A stretch of 64,000 nucleotides of DNA from Oscillatoriales cyanobacterium (lineage in GTDB: Bacteria; Cyanobacteriota; Cyanobacteriia; Cyanobacteriales; Microcoleaceae), in contig RDYN01000013.1 of NCBI GenBank assembly GCA_004293365.1, positions 1 to 64,000 on the forward strand, given 5' to 3'. Position 1 is the stretch's first letter. Every line of letters starts with the position of its first letter. This document shows positions 32,839 through 42,152 of the stretch, in pieces. Under the pieces are notes generated by a model. It worked only from the letters and a program-made list of their open reading frames with translations, did no database searches and was not told the origin of the DNA. Made by a program: the position numbers and the translations under genes.

Positions 32839-34584
32839 ATGCCCCTCAGGGTGACGAGTATATTGCCCATGTCTTCAACCTTAGCCTCGAACAATCAACT
32901 CCAGAACGATCCTCAAATAGGTTTGAAAAGTCTTTTGGGCCGCTTGGGTATCAGGCAAAAAATCGGCTGCGGATACGCCTTGGTCATTGGTATTGCCATT
33001 TTGGGCGCCGCCGGGGGACGGGGAGTAGAGTCCTATCACAAACAGCAAGTGAGAGAAAAACTGGCGATCGACCGAGATAAAGCCGAAATCTTGACCAATC
33101 TGAATAATAGCGCCCAGGAAGTCAGAATTCACCAGCAATTGCTGCTGAATTTAACGGGACAACCGCAAATTTTCGATCGCGAACGATCGGACTTTCTGAC
33201 TCGCGTTGCTCAGATGAGCGGACAGCTAGAACAACTGCAAAGCCAGTCGCCGACTGCAAATTCCACTGTTGTAACAGATTACCAAGAGATTCAAGAGTTC
33301 GCGAAAGCCAACGGCAAAACTGTAGAAGCTTACTTCCAACAAGTCCAGAAACTGCTGGGGAATGCCAAGTTATCTGGTTTGAATCCGCAGCAGCGACAGG
33401 TATTCCAGCGGAACTTGAATAATTTTGCCACGGGGAACAACGCTTTTAAACTCGAACAGTTTTCGCAGGATTCGGCCAAACTGGCTGGTACCTTTCGAGA
33501 CAAAGCAGACGAGGCCTTTAGAACCTACGAGAAAGCTGAACAACTCGGAACTCTGATTCTGGTTGGTTCTCTGTTGGTATCGGCGGGTATCGCCACTTTA
33601 CTGGCAATATACACCAGCAGGGCGATCGCCCGACCGCTACAAGCCACAACCGCGATCGCTCAGCGAGTCTCAGAAGAATCAAACTTTGACTTGCAAGTAC
33701 CCGTTACAACTTCCGACGAAGTGGGAATGCTGGCAATTTCGATCAACGAACTGATCCAAAGAGTAGCTGAATACACGGAAGACTTGCAAGAAGCAAAAAT
33801 AGCAGCCGAAGCTGCCAACCGTTCGAAAAGTGCATTTCTAGCCAACATGAGCCACGAACTGCGTACCCCCCTCAACGCCATCATCAACTACAGCGAAATG
33901 CTGCAAGAAGATGCTCAAGATTCCGGTTCCGAAGACTTTCTCCCCGACTTAGAAAAAATTCAAACCGCAGGCAAACATTTGCTCGACATGATCAGCGATA
34001 TCCTCGATATTTCTAAAATAGAAGCAGGTCACGTCACGCTTTATTTAGAACACTTCGATGTGGCGACGATGATTGAAGAAGTGATGACTACGGCTCAACC
34101 GCTAGTAGAGAAAAAAGGCAATGCTTTAACGCTGCAAGTAAAAGGTGAACTGGGCATGATGTACGCCGACCAACCGAAAGTCCGGCAAATTCTCCTCAAT
34201 TTGCTCAGCAATGCTGCCAAATTTACCGAAAAAGGCGTGATTACGATCGAAATCGAAAAAATTAAAAATGAAAAGCCAAAACCTAAGAAAAGAAAGAAAA
34301 ATAATGATATTAACTCTGGTGCAAACTACAGTTCTCAATTTTTAATTTTTAGAGTCAGCGATACTGGGATTGGAATGACAAACGAGCAATTAGAGCAAAT
34401 ATTTAAACCTTTTACTCAAGCTGATGCTTCGACTACTAAGAAGTACGGCGGTACGGGTTTGGGATTGACAATTAGCCAGCGTTTGTGTCAAATTCTCGGC
34501 GGCGAAATTAGCGTCGAAAGCGAGAACGGTAAAGGTTCAACTTTTATTGTCACTCTCCCGGAACGGGTGGTGATGCAGGCATGA
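32839..34584 (+). CDS. Membrane sensor histidine kinase
   Basis: A 581-aa kinase. Two membrane segments (about 45-65 and 235-258) flank an extracytoplasmic helical sensor domain of about 170 residues. A HAMP linker follows ([18 protein letters not shown]), then HisKA with the acceptor His in [20 protein letters not shown] near 340, then HATPase_c ([27 protein letters not shown]). A Lys-rich insertion ([11 protein letters not shown]) interrupts the ATPase domain near 475. Alternative start ATG at 32869. No response regulator is adjacent, so it is an orphan kinase. Confidence 0.9.
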   Translation: MPLRVTSILPMSSTLASNNQLQNDPQIGLKSLLGRLGIRQKIGCGYALVIGIAILGAAGGRGVESYHKQQVREKLAIDRDKAEILTNLNNSAQEVRIHQQLLLNLTGQPQIFDRERSDFLTRVAQMSGQLEQLQSQSPTANSTVVTDYQEIQEFAKANGKTVEAYFQQVQKLLGNAKLSGLNPQQRQVFQRNLNNFATGNNAFKLEQFSQDSAKLAGTFRDKADEAFRTYEKAEQLGTLILVGSLLVSAGIATLLAIYTSRAIARPLQATTAIAQRVSEESNFDLQVPVTTSDEVGMLAISINELIQRVAEYTEDLQEAKIAAEAANRSKSAFLANMSHELRTPLNAIINYSEMLQEDAQDSGSEDFLPDLEKIQTAGKHLLDMISDILDISKIEAGHVTLYLEHFDVATMIEEVMTTAQPLVEKKGNALTLQVKGELGMMYADQPKVRQILLNLLSNAAKFTEKGVITIEIEKIKNEKPKPKKRKKNNDINSGANYSSQFLIFRVSDTGIGMTNEQLEQIFKPFTQADASTTKKYGGTGLGLTISQRLCQILGGEISVESENGKGSTFIVTLPERVVMQA

Positions 34585-34951
34585 AAACAGTTGACAGTTG
34601 ACAGTTGACAGTTTGCCGTAGGGTGCGTCGCCATCAACAATCCCAAAAAAAATCGACAATCTCGCCCGCGACGCACCGGTGCAAAATTAATCAGCAGTCA
34701 TTAGTTGTTATACACTGGAAAAATAGGCAAGTCATTAGCCGTAGGGTGCGTCGCCATCAACAATCCCAAAAAAAATCGACAATCTCGCCCGCGACGCACC
34801 TTGCAAAATTATACCATTTTTCTAAAATCGTGCAACACTCTTCGACCCCCCCTAGCCCCCCCGCTGTATTGCGGGGGGGACAAGAATACTGTTGCATTCT
34901 TTTTTAAAATTGGTATTAATCAGCAGTCATTAGTTGTTATACACTGGAAAA
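34585..34951. repeat. Clustered direct repeats and G/C hairpin
   Basis: Two identical 63-base copies of a GCCGTAGGGTGCGTCGCC...CGACGCACC element occupy 34615-34677 and 34738-34800. A 47-base segment (ATTAATCAGCAGTCATTAGT...) is at 34686-34732 and again, with one change, at 34915-34961. A hairpin of C7/G7 is at 34856-34879. The interleaved order suggests a segmental duplication. Confidence 0.85.
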
Positions 34952-35215
34952 ATGGGCAAGTACAGAAACCGGTACAGATTTCGAGAATTTCACCGGATAG
35001 AAAAGTTTGCCGATTCAAAATTTCCCGCTGCGAGCACGCACAGCTGAGTAGGAGATTGGGAAGTCGTCCGAGTTCAAACTTACTCGGAAGATTTACCTAG
35101 CGGTGACTTTGAGACTATTGTCGTGTGCTATTGCAGGTTCGCACCCGTAAATACTCCCCTCGAACCGATGCCGCAGATTCAAGTTGCCCCCCAGTTGCAG
35201 GAAACACAGGTTTAG
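34952..35215 (+). pseudogene. Remnant of an unrecognised gene, in-frame stop
   Basis: One frame from 34952 to the TAG at 35213-35215 reads as protein-like sequence before and after a TGA at 35045-35047. The C-terminal 56 codons (GDWEVVRVQTYSEDLPSGDF, then ETIVVCYCRFAPVNTPLEPM) are clearly coding in style. The ATG at 34952 arises from the one-base difference in the duplicated segment upstream, so the original N-terminus was probably lost. I do not recognise the family. Confidence 0.5.
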
Positions 35216-35220
35216 ACGGA

Positions 35221-35427
35221 TTAATTATTGAGTAATCCTAACATTCTTTTCACTTCTGCTAAAGGCAGAGAAGGCTGATTTGCATCTTCTTCTTTTGCTG
35301 CTCTCAAATCGATCAAATCTTCTATGTCAGCAATTAATTCTTGCAGTGCTTCAAATTCTTCATAAGGAATTACTGCAAATTCTTTTTTGCCGTTTTTGGT
35401 AATAAACTCAGGATGTAATGGAATCAT
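35221..35427 (-). CDS. Phd/YefM-like antitoxin, orphan
   Basis: A 68-aa acidic protein, IPLHPEFITKNGKKEFAVIP and YEEFEALQELIADIEDLIDL, matching the pattern of Phd/YefM-type antitoxins that bind DNA as dimers. There is no toxin gene next to it; the downstream DNA is the remnant gene. It may be a leftover of a pair or act in trans. Confidence 0.65.
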   Translation of the reverse strand: MIPLHPEFITKNGKKEFAVIPYEEFEALQELIADIEDLIDLRAAKEEDANQPSLPLAEVKRMLGLLNN

Positions 35428-35764
35428 CGATATTTCCTCTCGGCGTTGAACTTTAAACAGTTTTTATATGTTTGATGACTTGAGTCCTCTGATTTTATGC
35501 GGACTAAAGTCCTCACTACAAACCTATACTGTTTGATGACTTGAGTCCTTTGATTTTATGCGGACTAAAGTCCTCACTACAAACCTGCGGACTAAAGTCC
35601 TCTCTACAAACCAGAAGCTCAAACACAGGGCGGAAATACCTATCTCCACATACGGGAACACCGATCGCCCCGCCGTCCGCAACTGCCTACAATGACAATT
35701 GTACGAGCAATTAAGCCATTGCCTTGACAGCAGTCATGTTTTTGAATTCAGGGAATTAAAATTT
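35428..35764. repeat. Tandem copies of the GCGGACTAAAGTCC element
   Basis: A unit of about 62 bases (TTTGATGACTTGAGTCCTNT, then GATTTTATGCGGACTAAAGT) is repeated at 35469-35526 and 35531-35586; a third, shortened copy follows to 35613. It is the family seen at position 1. The remainder up to clpB is its promoter region, without a recognisable heat-shock CIRCE element. Confidence 0.75.
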
Positions 35765-38380
35765 ATGCAACCGAATAATCCTAACCAATTTACAGAAAAA
35801 GCCTGGGAAGCCCTCGCCCGCACCCCCGAACTCGTTAAAGCAGCCCAGCAGCAGCAGCTAGAAAGCGAACATTTGATGAAAGCTTTGCTGGAACAAGAAT
35901 CGGGACTCGCTAGCAGCTTGTTTAACAAGGCTGGAGTTTCTGTGGCAAAATTGCGCGATCGCACTGATGAGTTTATCACCCGCCAGCCGAAAATCTCTGG
36001 AAGCGGTGGCAACGTTTATCTCGGCCGTTCCCTCGATACCCTGCTAGACAGGGCTGAAGCTTATCGCAAAGAGTACGGTGATGAATTTATCTCGATCGAG
36101 CATTTGATCCTGGGTTACGTTAAGGACGATCGCTTTGGCAAAAATCTACTCCAAGAATTTAGACTAGATGAAGCCAAGCTTAAAGACATCATCGCCCAAG
36201 TCCGGGGGAACAACAAAGTGACAGATCAAAATCCAGAAGGCAAATATGAAGCGCTGGAAAAATACGGCCGAGATTTGACAGAAGCCGCCCGTCAAGGCAA
36301 ACTCGATCCGGTAATCGGACGGGATGACGAAATTCGCCGCACGATTCAAATTTTGAGCCGCCGCACCAAAAACAACCCCGTACTGATTGGGGAACCGGGA
36401 GTTGGCAAAACTGCGATCGCCGAAGGACTCGCCCAACGAATTATTACCGGAGATGTGCCGCAATCTCTCAAAGACAGACAATTAATTAGCTTGGATATGG
36501 GCGCGTTAATTGCTGGTGCAAAATTCCGGGGAGAATTTGAAGAACGGTTGAAAGCCGTGCTCAAAGAAGTTATGGATAGCAACGGCAAAGTCATCCTATT
36601 TATAGATGAAATTCACACCGTTGTCGGTGCCGGCGCCAGCCAAGGATCGATGGATGCTGGCAATTTGCTCAAACCGATGTTAGCCCGGGGCGAATTGCGC
36701 TGTATCGGCGCTACAACTCTCGACGAATACCGCAAATATCTCGAAAAAGATGCGGCCTTAGAACGCCGTTTCCAACAAGTTTATGTCGATCAGCCGACAG
36801 TTGAAGATACTGTCTCGATTTTGCGGGGTTTGAAAGAACGTTACGAAGTTCACCACGGTGTGAAAATCTCCGATAGCGCCCTAGTGGCGGCGGCTACTTT
36901 GTCTACTCGATATATTAGCGATCGCTTCCTTCCCGACAAGGCGATCGACTTAGTGGACGAAGCGGCGGCCAAACTCAAAATGGAGATTACCTCGAAACCG
37001 GAAGAACTAGACGAAATTGACCGCCGGATTTTGCAGCTAGAAATGGAAAGGCTGTCGCTGCAAAAAGAAAGCAATATTGCATCGATCGAACGTTTGGAAA
37101 GATTGGAAAAAGACTTAGCCAACCTCAAGGAACAGCAAAGCAGTTTGAATGCCCAATGGCAATCGGAAAAAGGTGTTATCGGCAGCATTCAAAAGATTAA
37201 AGAACAGATTGATAAGGTAAATATTGAAATTCAACAAGCTGAATTAAAATATGACCTCAACCGCGCTGCTGAGTTGAAATACGGCAATTTAACTCAATTG
37301 CAAAAACAATTGCAAGAAGCAGAAGCTCAACTTTCAGCAAATCAAACCACAGGTAAAACTTTGTTGCGGGAAGAAGTTACGGAATCTGACATTGCTGAGA
37401 TTATTTCTAAGTGGACGGGAATTCCGATTAGCAAGTTAGTTGAATCGGAAATGCAGAAACTCCTGCACTTGGAAGATGAACTGCACAAGCGCGTAATCGG
37501 ACAGGATGAAGCGGTGACGGCGGTTGCAGATGCTATTCAGCGATCGCGCGCGGGATTGGCCGATCCCAACCGCCCGGTGGCGAGTTTTATCTTCCTCGGC
37601 CCCACGGGTGTAGGTAAAACCGAGTTGGCGAAAGCATTAGCATCATACCTGTTTGACACCGAAGAGGCGATCGTCCGAATTGATATGTCGGAATACATGG
37701 AAAAACACGCAGTTTCGCGCTTAATTGGTGCGCCTCCGGGATACGTCGGCTACGACGAAGGCGGACAATTAACTGAGGCTGTGCGCCGCCGTCCGTATTC
37801 GGTAATTCTATTCGATGAAATCGAGAAAGCGCACCCGGATGTATTCAATATCATGCTGCAAATTCTGGATGACGGCCGCGTTACCGATGCTCAAGGTCAC
37901 ACGGTTGACTTTAAGAATTCTGTGATTATTATGACATCGAATGTCGGCTCTCAATACATCTTGGATGTGGCGGGAGATAACGAACAAATGCGTAGCCGGG
38001 TGATGGATGCGATGCGCGGAACTTTCCGCCCGGAATTCTTGAACCGGATTGATGAGATGATTATCTTCCACGGTTTGAGTAAGGCCGAATTGCGCCAAAT
38101 CGTGCTGTTGCAAGTCAAGCGCTTGGAAAAACGCTTGGCCGATCGCAAAATGTCGCTAAAATTGTCGGAATTGGCGATCGACTTTTTAGCCGAAATTGGT
38201 TACGATCCCGTGTACGGTGCGCGCCCGTTGAAACGGGGAATCCAGCGCGAGTTGGAAACGCAAATGGCTAAGGGTATTTTGCGGGGAGATTTTGTCGATG
38301 GCGATACCATTTTTGTGGATATCGAAAATGAAAGGTTGGCGTTTAAGCGCCTGCCGGCCCAGTTGGTGACTGCGAAATAA
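35765..38380 (+). CDS. clpB: ATP-dependent disaggregase ClpB
   Basis: An 871-aa Hsp100 that resolves protein aggregates together with DnaK. The Clp-N domain (residues 1-145, [20 protein letters not shown]), NBD1 with Walker A GEPGVGKT near 209, the coiled-coil middle domain (about 400-530) that defines ClpB over ClpA/C, and NBD2 with Walker A GPTGVGKT near 612 and arginine-finger region at 740-760 are all present. The ATG at 35765 is used; the frame is open 22 codons upstream, but the family starts here. It appears monocistronic. Cyanobacteria often have two ClpB; which one this is cannot be settled. Confidence 0.95.
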   Translation: MQPNNPNQFTEKAWEALARTPELVKAAQQQQLESEHLMKALLEQESGLASSLFNKAGVSVAKLRDRTDEFITRQPKISGSGGNVYLGRSLDTLLDRAEAYRKEYGDEFISIEHLILGYVKDDRFGKNLLQEFRLDEAKLKDIIAQVRGNNKVTDQNPEGKYEALEKYGRDLTEAARQGKLDPVIGRDDEIRRTIQILSRRTKNNPVLIGEPGVGKTAIAEGLAQRIITGDVPQSLKDRQLISLDMGALIAGAKFRGEFEERLKAVLKEVMDSNGKVILFIDEIHTVVGAGASQGSMDAGNLLKPMLARGELRCIGATTLDEYRKYLEKDAALERRFQQVYVDQPTVEDTVSILRGLKERYEVHHGVKISDSALVAAATLSTRYISDRFLPDKAIDLVDEAAAKLKMEITSKPEELDEIDRRILQLEMERLSLQKESNIASIERLERLEKDLANLKEQQSSLNAQWQSEKGVIGSIQKIKEQIDKVNIEIQQAELKYDLNRAAELKYGNLTQLQKQLQEAEAQLSANQTTGKTLLREEVTESDIAEIISKWTGIPISKLVESEMQKLLHLEDELHKRVIGQDEAVTAVADAIQRSRAGLADPNRPVASFIFLGPTGVGKTELAKALASYLFDTEEAIVRIDMSEYMEKHAVSRLIGAPPGYVGYDEGGQLTEAVRRRPYSVILFDEIEKAHPDVFNIMLQILDDGRVTDAQGHTVDFKNSVIIMTSNVGSQYILDVAGDNEQMRSRVMDAMRGTFRPEFLNRIDEMIIFHGLSKAELRQIVLLQVKRLEKRLADRKMSLKLSELAIDFLAEIGYDPVYGARPLKRGIQRELETQMAKGILRGDFVDGDTIFVDIENERLAFKRLPAQLVTAK

Positions 38381-38430
38381 TAGGACAGTCCTAAACGCAA
38401 CTGATACTCTTAGAGGAATGAATTTTTAGG

Positions 38431-38485
38431 TACGTTGTTGCGCTTCAGCGCTCTTTCATATAGAGCGCTGAAGCGCAACAACGTA
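38431..38485. repeat. Perfect 24-base inverted repeat (GTTGTTGCGCTTCAG family)
   Basis: Arms begin TACGTTGTTGCGCTTCAGCG and enclose a 7-base loop. A second copy with a 13-base loop is at 55033-55087. It lies 50 bases after clpB, and the other copy 73 bases after desA, consistent with transcription termination or a mobile palindrome. Confidence 0.85.
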
Positions 38486-38797
38486 CTTTTGATTTAATTT
38501 GACAGTTGTGTCTAGAACTATCGGAGTTACGGCGAAGCCACAGAAACCTGGTTTCCTGAACAGTTGTAGGTGCGGAATGTGCACCTTATTTTTAAAGCGA
38601 TTTTTTTTCAATCGTGGTAGCTGCTTGAAAACTCAGTTTCTCCATGAATATCTTGCTGCTAAATTCTACCTCTAAAAAAACTGTTTGATCGTTCGGACTT
38701 CAGTCCTAGGGTGGATGCGGACTAAAGTCCGAACGATCGAACCAATATTATTTGTGTTGAGACCGATCGCAATAACTCGCATTAACTCATAAATTGA

Positions 38798-38827
38798 CGA
38801 TCGCACTTTTGTCGATAAGTGCGATCG
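38798..38827. terminator. HIP1-containing hairpin (CGATCGCACTT/AAGTGCGATCG)
   Basis: CGATCGCACTT pairs with AAGTGCGATCG. It lies past the 3' end of the minus-strand gene 38879-39058. An equal hairpin follows the plus-strand gene 39262-39495, at 39534-39564, supporting a role at transcript ends. Confidence 0.55.
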
Positions 38828-38878
38828 CTTTTCATTCCCCGCAAAAACAAACTCGCACACTCTCAATTGAGCGCCAAT

Positions 38879-39058
38879 TCAACTCGGGCGATCGCTTCTA
38901 GATTCATCCTTTTTCAACTCTTGACGCTCTCGAACAGCTTTCGTCAGCAGGTACGTTGCCAAACTGCTAACGGATCTGCTGTCCTCTTCTGCCCATTCTT
39001 CCAGAGCTTTTTGAATTTCCTCTGGCAGATATGCGGTAACTCTTCCCCGTGAAGCCAT
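38879..39058 (-). CDS. Ribbon-helix-helix (CopG-like) protein
   Basis: A 59-aa protein with ASRGRVTAYLPEEIQKALEE followed by WAEEDSRSVSSLATYLLTKA, a classical RHH DNA-binding fold. Such proteins are plasmid copy or antitoxin regulators. The ATG at 39058 gives the family start. It is divergent from the small gene at 39262, and the spacer has palindromic AGTAT-GTT-ATACT at 39158-39170, a candidate operator. Confidence 0.75.
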   Translation of the reverse strand: MASRGRVTAYLPEEIQKALEEWAEEDSRSVSSLATYLLTKAVRERQELKKDESRSDRPS

Positions 39059-39121
39059 TCGTTGCACTGCAAAACATATCAACACAGTCCATCTTACGCT
39101 GTTTTGAGTTAAGAGCGAGTA

Positions 39122-39227
39122 CGTCATATTACGTGAAACTATCTTAGACTACGTTATAGTATGTTATACTGCAACCTATAAACAGTCAGAAGCCAGCCCC
39201 TAAACTGTCCAAGGTTCCGGGCTGGCT
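39122..39227. promoter_or_regulatory. Divergent promoter with palindromes
   Basis: TACGTTATAGTATGTTATACT around 39150-39170 includes the palindrome AGTAT-GTT-ATACT and resembles the nearby ACGTCATATTACGT (39121-39134). A separate hairpin AGCCAGCCC...GGGCTGGCT spans 39191-39227. Binding by the RHH protein is inference. Confidence 0.4.
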
Positions 39228-39261
39228 CTGGCTCCAACATTCAATGGAGACGAATTCTATG

Positions 39262-39495
39262 ATGACATATAAACAACGCTTGTGCTGTTGGGCGATCGCC
39301 CGTCTGTTACCCTCTGGGCAATGGATTATTGTTGCGCGCTTCCGCAGCCCTTCCGATGCAGACGGCCATTTTCAGTTTTTGCGACAAACTATACCCCACG
39401 TTAAGTTTGAGGTTGTGTTCGATTTAAAGGGGGAAAGCAATCGTTTGGAGGCATTGCGCGATCGTGCTTCTAATTCCCTCAGCAGCGCGTTATAA
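39262..39495 (+). CDS. Small conserved hypothetical protein
   Basis: A 77-aa protein starting at ATG 39262 (MTYKQRLCCWAIARLLPSGQ), with the reading frame open from an ATG at 39244. Sequence includes WIIVARFRSPSDADGHFQFL, a compact alpha/beta pattern. Widely seen near RHH genes in cyanobacteria (recollection). Function unknown. It is divergent to the RHH gene and followed by a hairpin. Confidence 0.55.
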   Translation: MTYKQRLCCWAIARLLPSGQWIIVARFRSPSDADGHFQFLRQTIPHVKFEVVFDLKGESNRLEALRDRASNSLSSAL

Positions 39496-39668
39496 ACTGT
39501 AATTTTCTGGCTGTTTTGAGTTGATGCAATATGGGCGATCGCACTTTTGTTGATAAGTGCGATCGGCCGTACCATCTTAGTCAAATCAGAATTTACACTG
39601 CGGTAGCCTCAACACTAAAATTCTCCGAACAGGACTTTATCAACCCTGGGTTGTGGTAAAATGCTACT

Positions 39669-40327
39669 ATGTACAATGCTTCTTCGTTACTTAAAAATAT
39701 GCGATCGCAACTAGAACAAATTACGCTTCAAGACAGAAATGCCGCTGAAATGGAAATCCGCGACAAGCAGAAGCAAATTAATTACGATACGAGAGACTAT
39801 CCACTCGAAATACTTGTTCAAAAATATATGGAAGGAGTTAATGATGATACTAATAAATTGTTTATTCCCAACTACCAACGCGAACTTGTTTGGGATGACG
39901 CAAGGCAATCAAAGTTTATCGAATCGGTAATTTGGGGGCTGCCAATACCTTCTATATTCGTTGTTGATATCGGTCATGATGAAAATGATGAACCACGTTT
40001 AGAGATCGTATACGGTGCACAACGAATTCTTACCCTAACTAGATTTGTTAACAACGAATTAACCTTAAGTGGACTCAAAAAAATAGAGCAGTTAAATGGA
40101 TTTAAGTTTAGTGATTTACTCCTGCCTCGCCAGAGGAACTTCAACCGAAAGACAGTTCGGACGATCCAATTAACTGAAGCTGCAAATAAGGAAGTCCGAA
40201 GAGATTTATTTGAACGCATACAATCATTTTAATAGCAATGTAAATCCATTTTACATACTGCACAAAATCTGAGGCAACCCGTTTTAGAAATAAAGTAGTT
40301 GCGCGTCTTGAATATCTCCGCAATTAA
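39669..40327 (+). pseudogene. DUF262 gene with internal deletion
   Basis: The first 187 codons (39669-40232) encode the N-terminal half of a DUF262 protein (IPNYQRELVWDDARQSKFIE, SVIWGLPIPSIFVVDIG). The hallmark DGQQR is changed to YGAQR near residue 120. The frame ends straight after RRDLFERI, where intact homologues continue for another 150 or more residues. A C-terminal-like piece is found in another frame at 40253-40327 (SEATRFRNKVVARLEYLRN). This points to an internal deletion with frame loss. It precedes the HEPN gene at 40344. Confidence 0.7.
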
Positions 40328-40343
40328 CTGCTATGTCACACTC

Positions 40344-41036
40344 ATGAATACTGTATTTTTAGACTTCAATACACGCGCCAAAGAGGTGAATGATTACTTC
40401 ATTTTTCTGGAGAGATTGGAAAAACAGACAACGAAGTTAGCCTTATTCGATACTACTGGCAAATACCAAATTCAAAGCCTCGATCCAGAGTTAGCAAAAA
40501 CGCTCAAAGCAAATGGTTTTTTGTTACTGTATAACTTAATTGAATCTACTATGAGAAATGCGATAGAATCCATATTTGAGGAATTCAAAAATAAAGCAGT
40601 CACTTTTGACCAACTCAAACCCGAAATTAAACTGATTGTCCTCCAAAATCTTAAAAATCGTTCTCCTAAGAAAATTTATTTAACAATTAACCAACTCTCT
40701 ACTGATATCATCACAGCTACATTTGAACGTGAAGAACTGTTTTCTGGAAATGTGGATGCTAGGTTAATTAAAGAAATAGCAGACAAATACGGTTTTTCAT
40801 ATCAAACAAACTTTACTAAGACAAAAAACGGGCAAAATCTTGTAGCGATTAAAAGTAATAGAAATGATTTAGCGCACGGAATTAAGTCTTTTGAGGAAGT
40901 TGGGCGAGATAAAACAATTAAGCAACTATTAGAAATTAAGGAAGAAGTCATAGAGTATTTGACGCAAATACTGGAAAATATCAGACATTATCTTGACAAT
41001 GAAGAGTATTTGGAGTTACCCACAGGTAATCCTTAA
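40344..41036 (+). CDS. HEPN-domain nuclease, MAE_28990/MAE_18760 type
   Basis: A 230-aa helical protein with the HEPN RNase motif Arg173-Asn174-x3-His178 in NRNDLAHGIKSFEEVGRDKT, the pattern of the MAE_28990/MAE_18760 family. Its partner DUF262 gene is truncated (previous entry), leaving an apparently intact nuclease. Start chosen at the ATG 40344; the frame is open to 40299 but without a ribosome site. Together with 5875-7833 it is the second DUF262/HEPN locus in the window. Confidence 0.82.
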   Translation: MNTVFLDFNTRAKEVNDYFIFLERLEKQTTKLALFDTTGKYQIQSLDPELAKTLKANGFLLLYNLIESTMRNAIESIFEEFKNKAVTFDQLKPEIKLIVLQNLKNRSPKKIYLTINQLSTDIITATFEREELFSGNVDARLIKEIADKYGFSYQTNFTKTKNGQNLVAIKSNRNDLAHGIKSFEEVGRDKTIKQLLEIKEEVIEYLTQILENIRHYLDNEEYLELPTGNP

Positions 41037-41063
41037 TTGTTATAGTCTTGGATGCGGGCGATC

Positions 41064-41127
41064 GGAAACCGGGTTTTTGCGAGAAAATTCGTTACAGCCG
41101 GCAGCAACATCAAAAAACCCGGTTTCT
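41064..41127. repeat. Inverted repeat, AGAAACCGGG family
   Basis: GAAACCGGGTTTTTG and CAAAAAACCCGGTTTC around a spacer of about 33 bases, just past the HEPN gene. One of five copies in the window. Confidence 0.85.
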
Positions 41128-41198
41128 CGCCCTCGACATTAACCTAAAATGACGCAATTACGTTAAAAAAACGGGTTTTGGCGTCCATGAATGATAAC

Positions 41199-41861
41199 TT
41201 ACTTCCGCACCATCACGGACTTAATTACAGCATTTGGCTGATACTTATTCGTCTCATAAAATCCACCTTTTCCAGCCCCGTAAACCCCTGCAAATTGCTT
41301 TCCATCAGCCTTGGGAACAAACATAATTTTTCGAGTCGGTTGGTTGGCAAAAACTACATTTTCTCTCATTTCATTATCCACGTTATAAGATAAAGTAGTT
41401 TTGCCGTAAATTGCCTCGGCTTGTTTTAATGTCATTCCTGGCCCGACGCCCTGAAGTGTTTTATAATTAGGATTGTCTGTCATCAAAAGTTCAATAACAT
41501 CGGTATCTTTGAGCTTTGTACCGGCTGCGTAGATAATCCGATACTGTACTTTTCCCGATCGACTAACCGCCACTGCATCGAAGTCTACCATAAAAGGAGA
41601 CTCTACCTTAAACTGGGCTGTGGAACCTAGAGCCTGCTTGACTTGTCCGAAAGTCATGCCGATTTTTGCTTCGCCAATTGTGCGATCGCCAATTGCTACA
41701 CTTACAGAGGAAGGTTTTGCAGCAGCATTGGCGACTTCCCCCCGCGTATTTGCACCCGCACGCGCCACAGCAGCGCCGGGAGTCGAGATTAAGGTGAGAT
41801 GACTGGCGATCGCCAGCAAAACAGCTATCATCGATCCAGATAAGATTTTTAGATTCAACAT
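41199..41861 (-). CDS. Hypothetical exported protein
   Basis: A 220-aa protein with a signal peptide (LNLKILSGSMIAVLLAIASH) probably cut after AVARA. The mature domain has two repeats of a small alpha/beta motif (IGEAKIGMTFGQVKQALG and VGPGMTLKQAEAIYGK), as in outer-membrane-associated SmpA/BamE-like or DUF-type proteins; assignment uncertain. Its start codon shares bases with that of the divergent gene at 41860 (the CATG at 41859-41862). Confidence 0.75.
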   Translation of the reverse strand: MLNLKILSGSMIAVLLAIASHLTLISTPGAAVARAGANTRGEVANAAAKPSSVSVAIGDRTIGEAKIGMTFGQVKQALGSTAQFKVESPFMVDFDAVAVSRSGKVQYRIIYAAGTKLKDTDVIELLMTDNPNYKTLQGVGPGMTLKQAEAIYGKTTLSYNVDNEMRENVVFANQPTRKIMFVPKADGKQFAGVYGAGKGGFYETNKYQPNAVIKSVMVRK

Positions 41862-42048
41862 GACTAATTCTCCTAGATTTCAATTTCGATTATCAACCCG
41901 CATCTTCTTGACACTCCTCGGGATAACTTTGCTAGTTTGGATTCTCAGAGGCGTCGGCTTCTTGACATTCATGCCCGGTGGTGTTATTTGGATACTGATT
42001 TTGCTGTCTTTTATTGCGGGTATTCTCAGCACTGTACTGCGCCGATAA
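41860..42048 (+). CDS. Small two-helix membrane protein
   Basis: A 62-aa protein with two predicted membrane helices (IFLTLLGITLLVWILRGVGF and GVIWILILLSFIAGILSTVL) joined by a short loop. Conserved small membrane proteins of this form occur in cyanobacteria. Its ATG overlaps the ATG of the opposite gene, so any ribosome site lies within the other's code. Function unknown. Confidence 0.65.
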   Translation: MTNSPRFQFRLSTRIFLTLLGITLLVWILRGVGFLTFMPGGVIWILILLSFIAGILSTVLRR

Positions 42049-42152
42049 TCTCAGATCCGGTAATTAATAATAGTTTTTTGACTGTTAAGTGTTCTCTGTT
42101 CACTGTTGTCATAACAAATAACAAATAACAAAGGCCCAATGCCCAATGCCCA

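Larger units (their letters stand above)
38381..38878. other. Gene-free stretch with three hairpins
   Basis: Contains the perfect palindrome at 38431-38485, another at 38687-38738 (GATCGTTCGGACTT and its partner) and the GATCGCACTT hairpin at 38798-38827. A partial AACCTGGTTTC element occurs near 38544-38556. No gene seen. Confidence 0.65.

Noticed and set aside
34856-34879. C7/G7 hairpin as terminator of the sensor kinase
   Set aside because: It is 270 bases past the stop and embedded in duplicated repeats; more likely part of a repeat.
35469-35613. Tandem repeats that could be taken for a small CRISPR array
   Set aside because: Units are direct 62-base copies with no unique spacers between constant repeats, and no cas genes are near.
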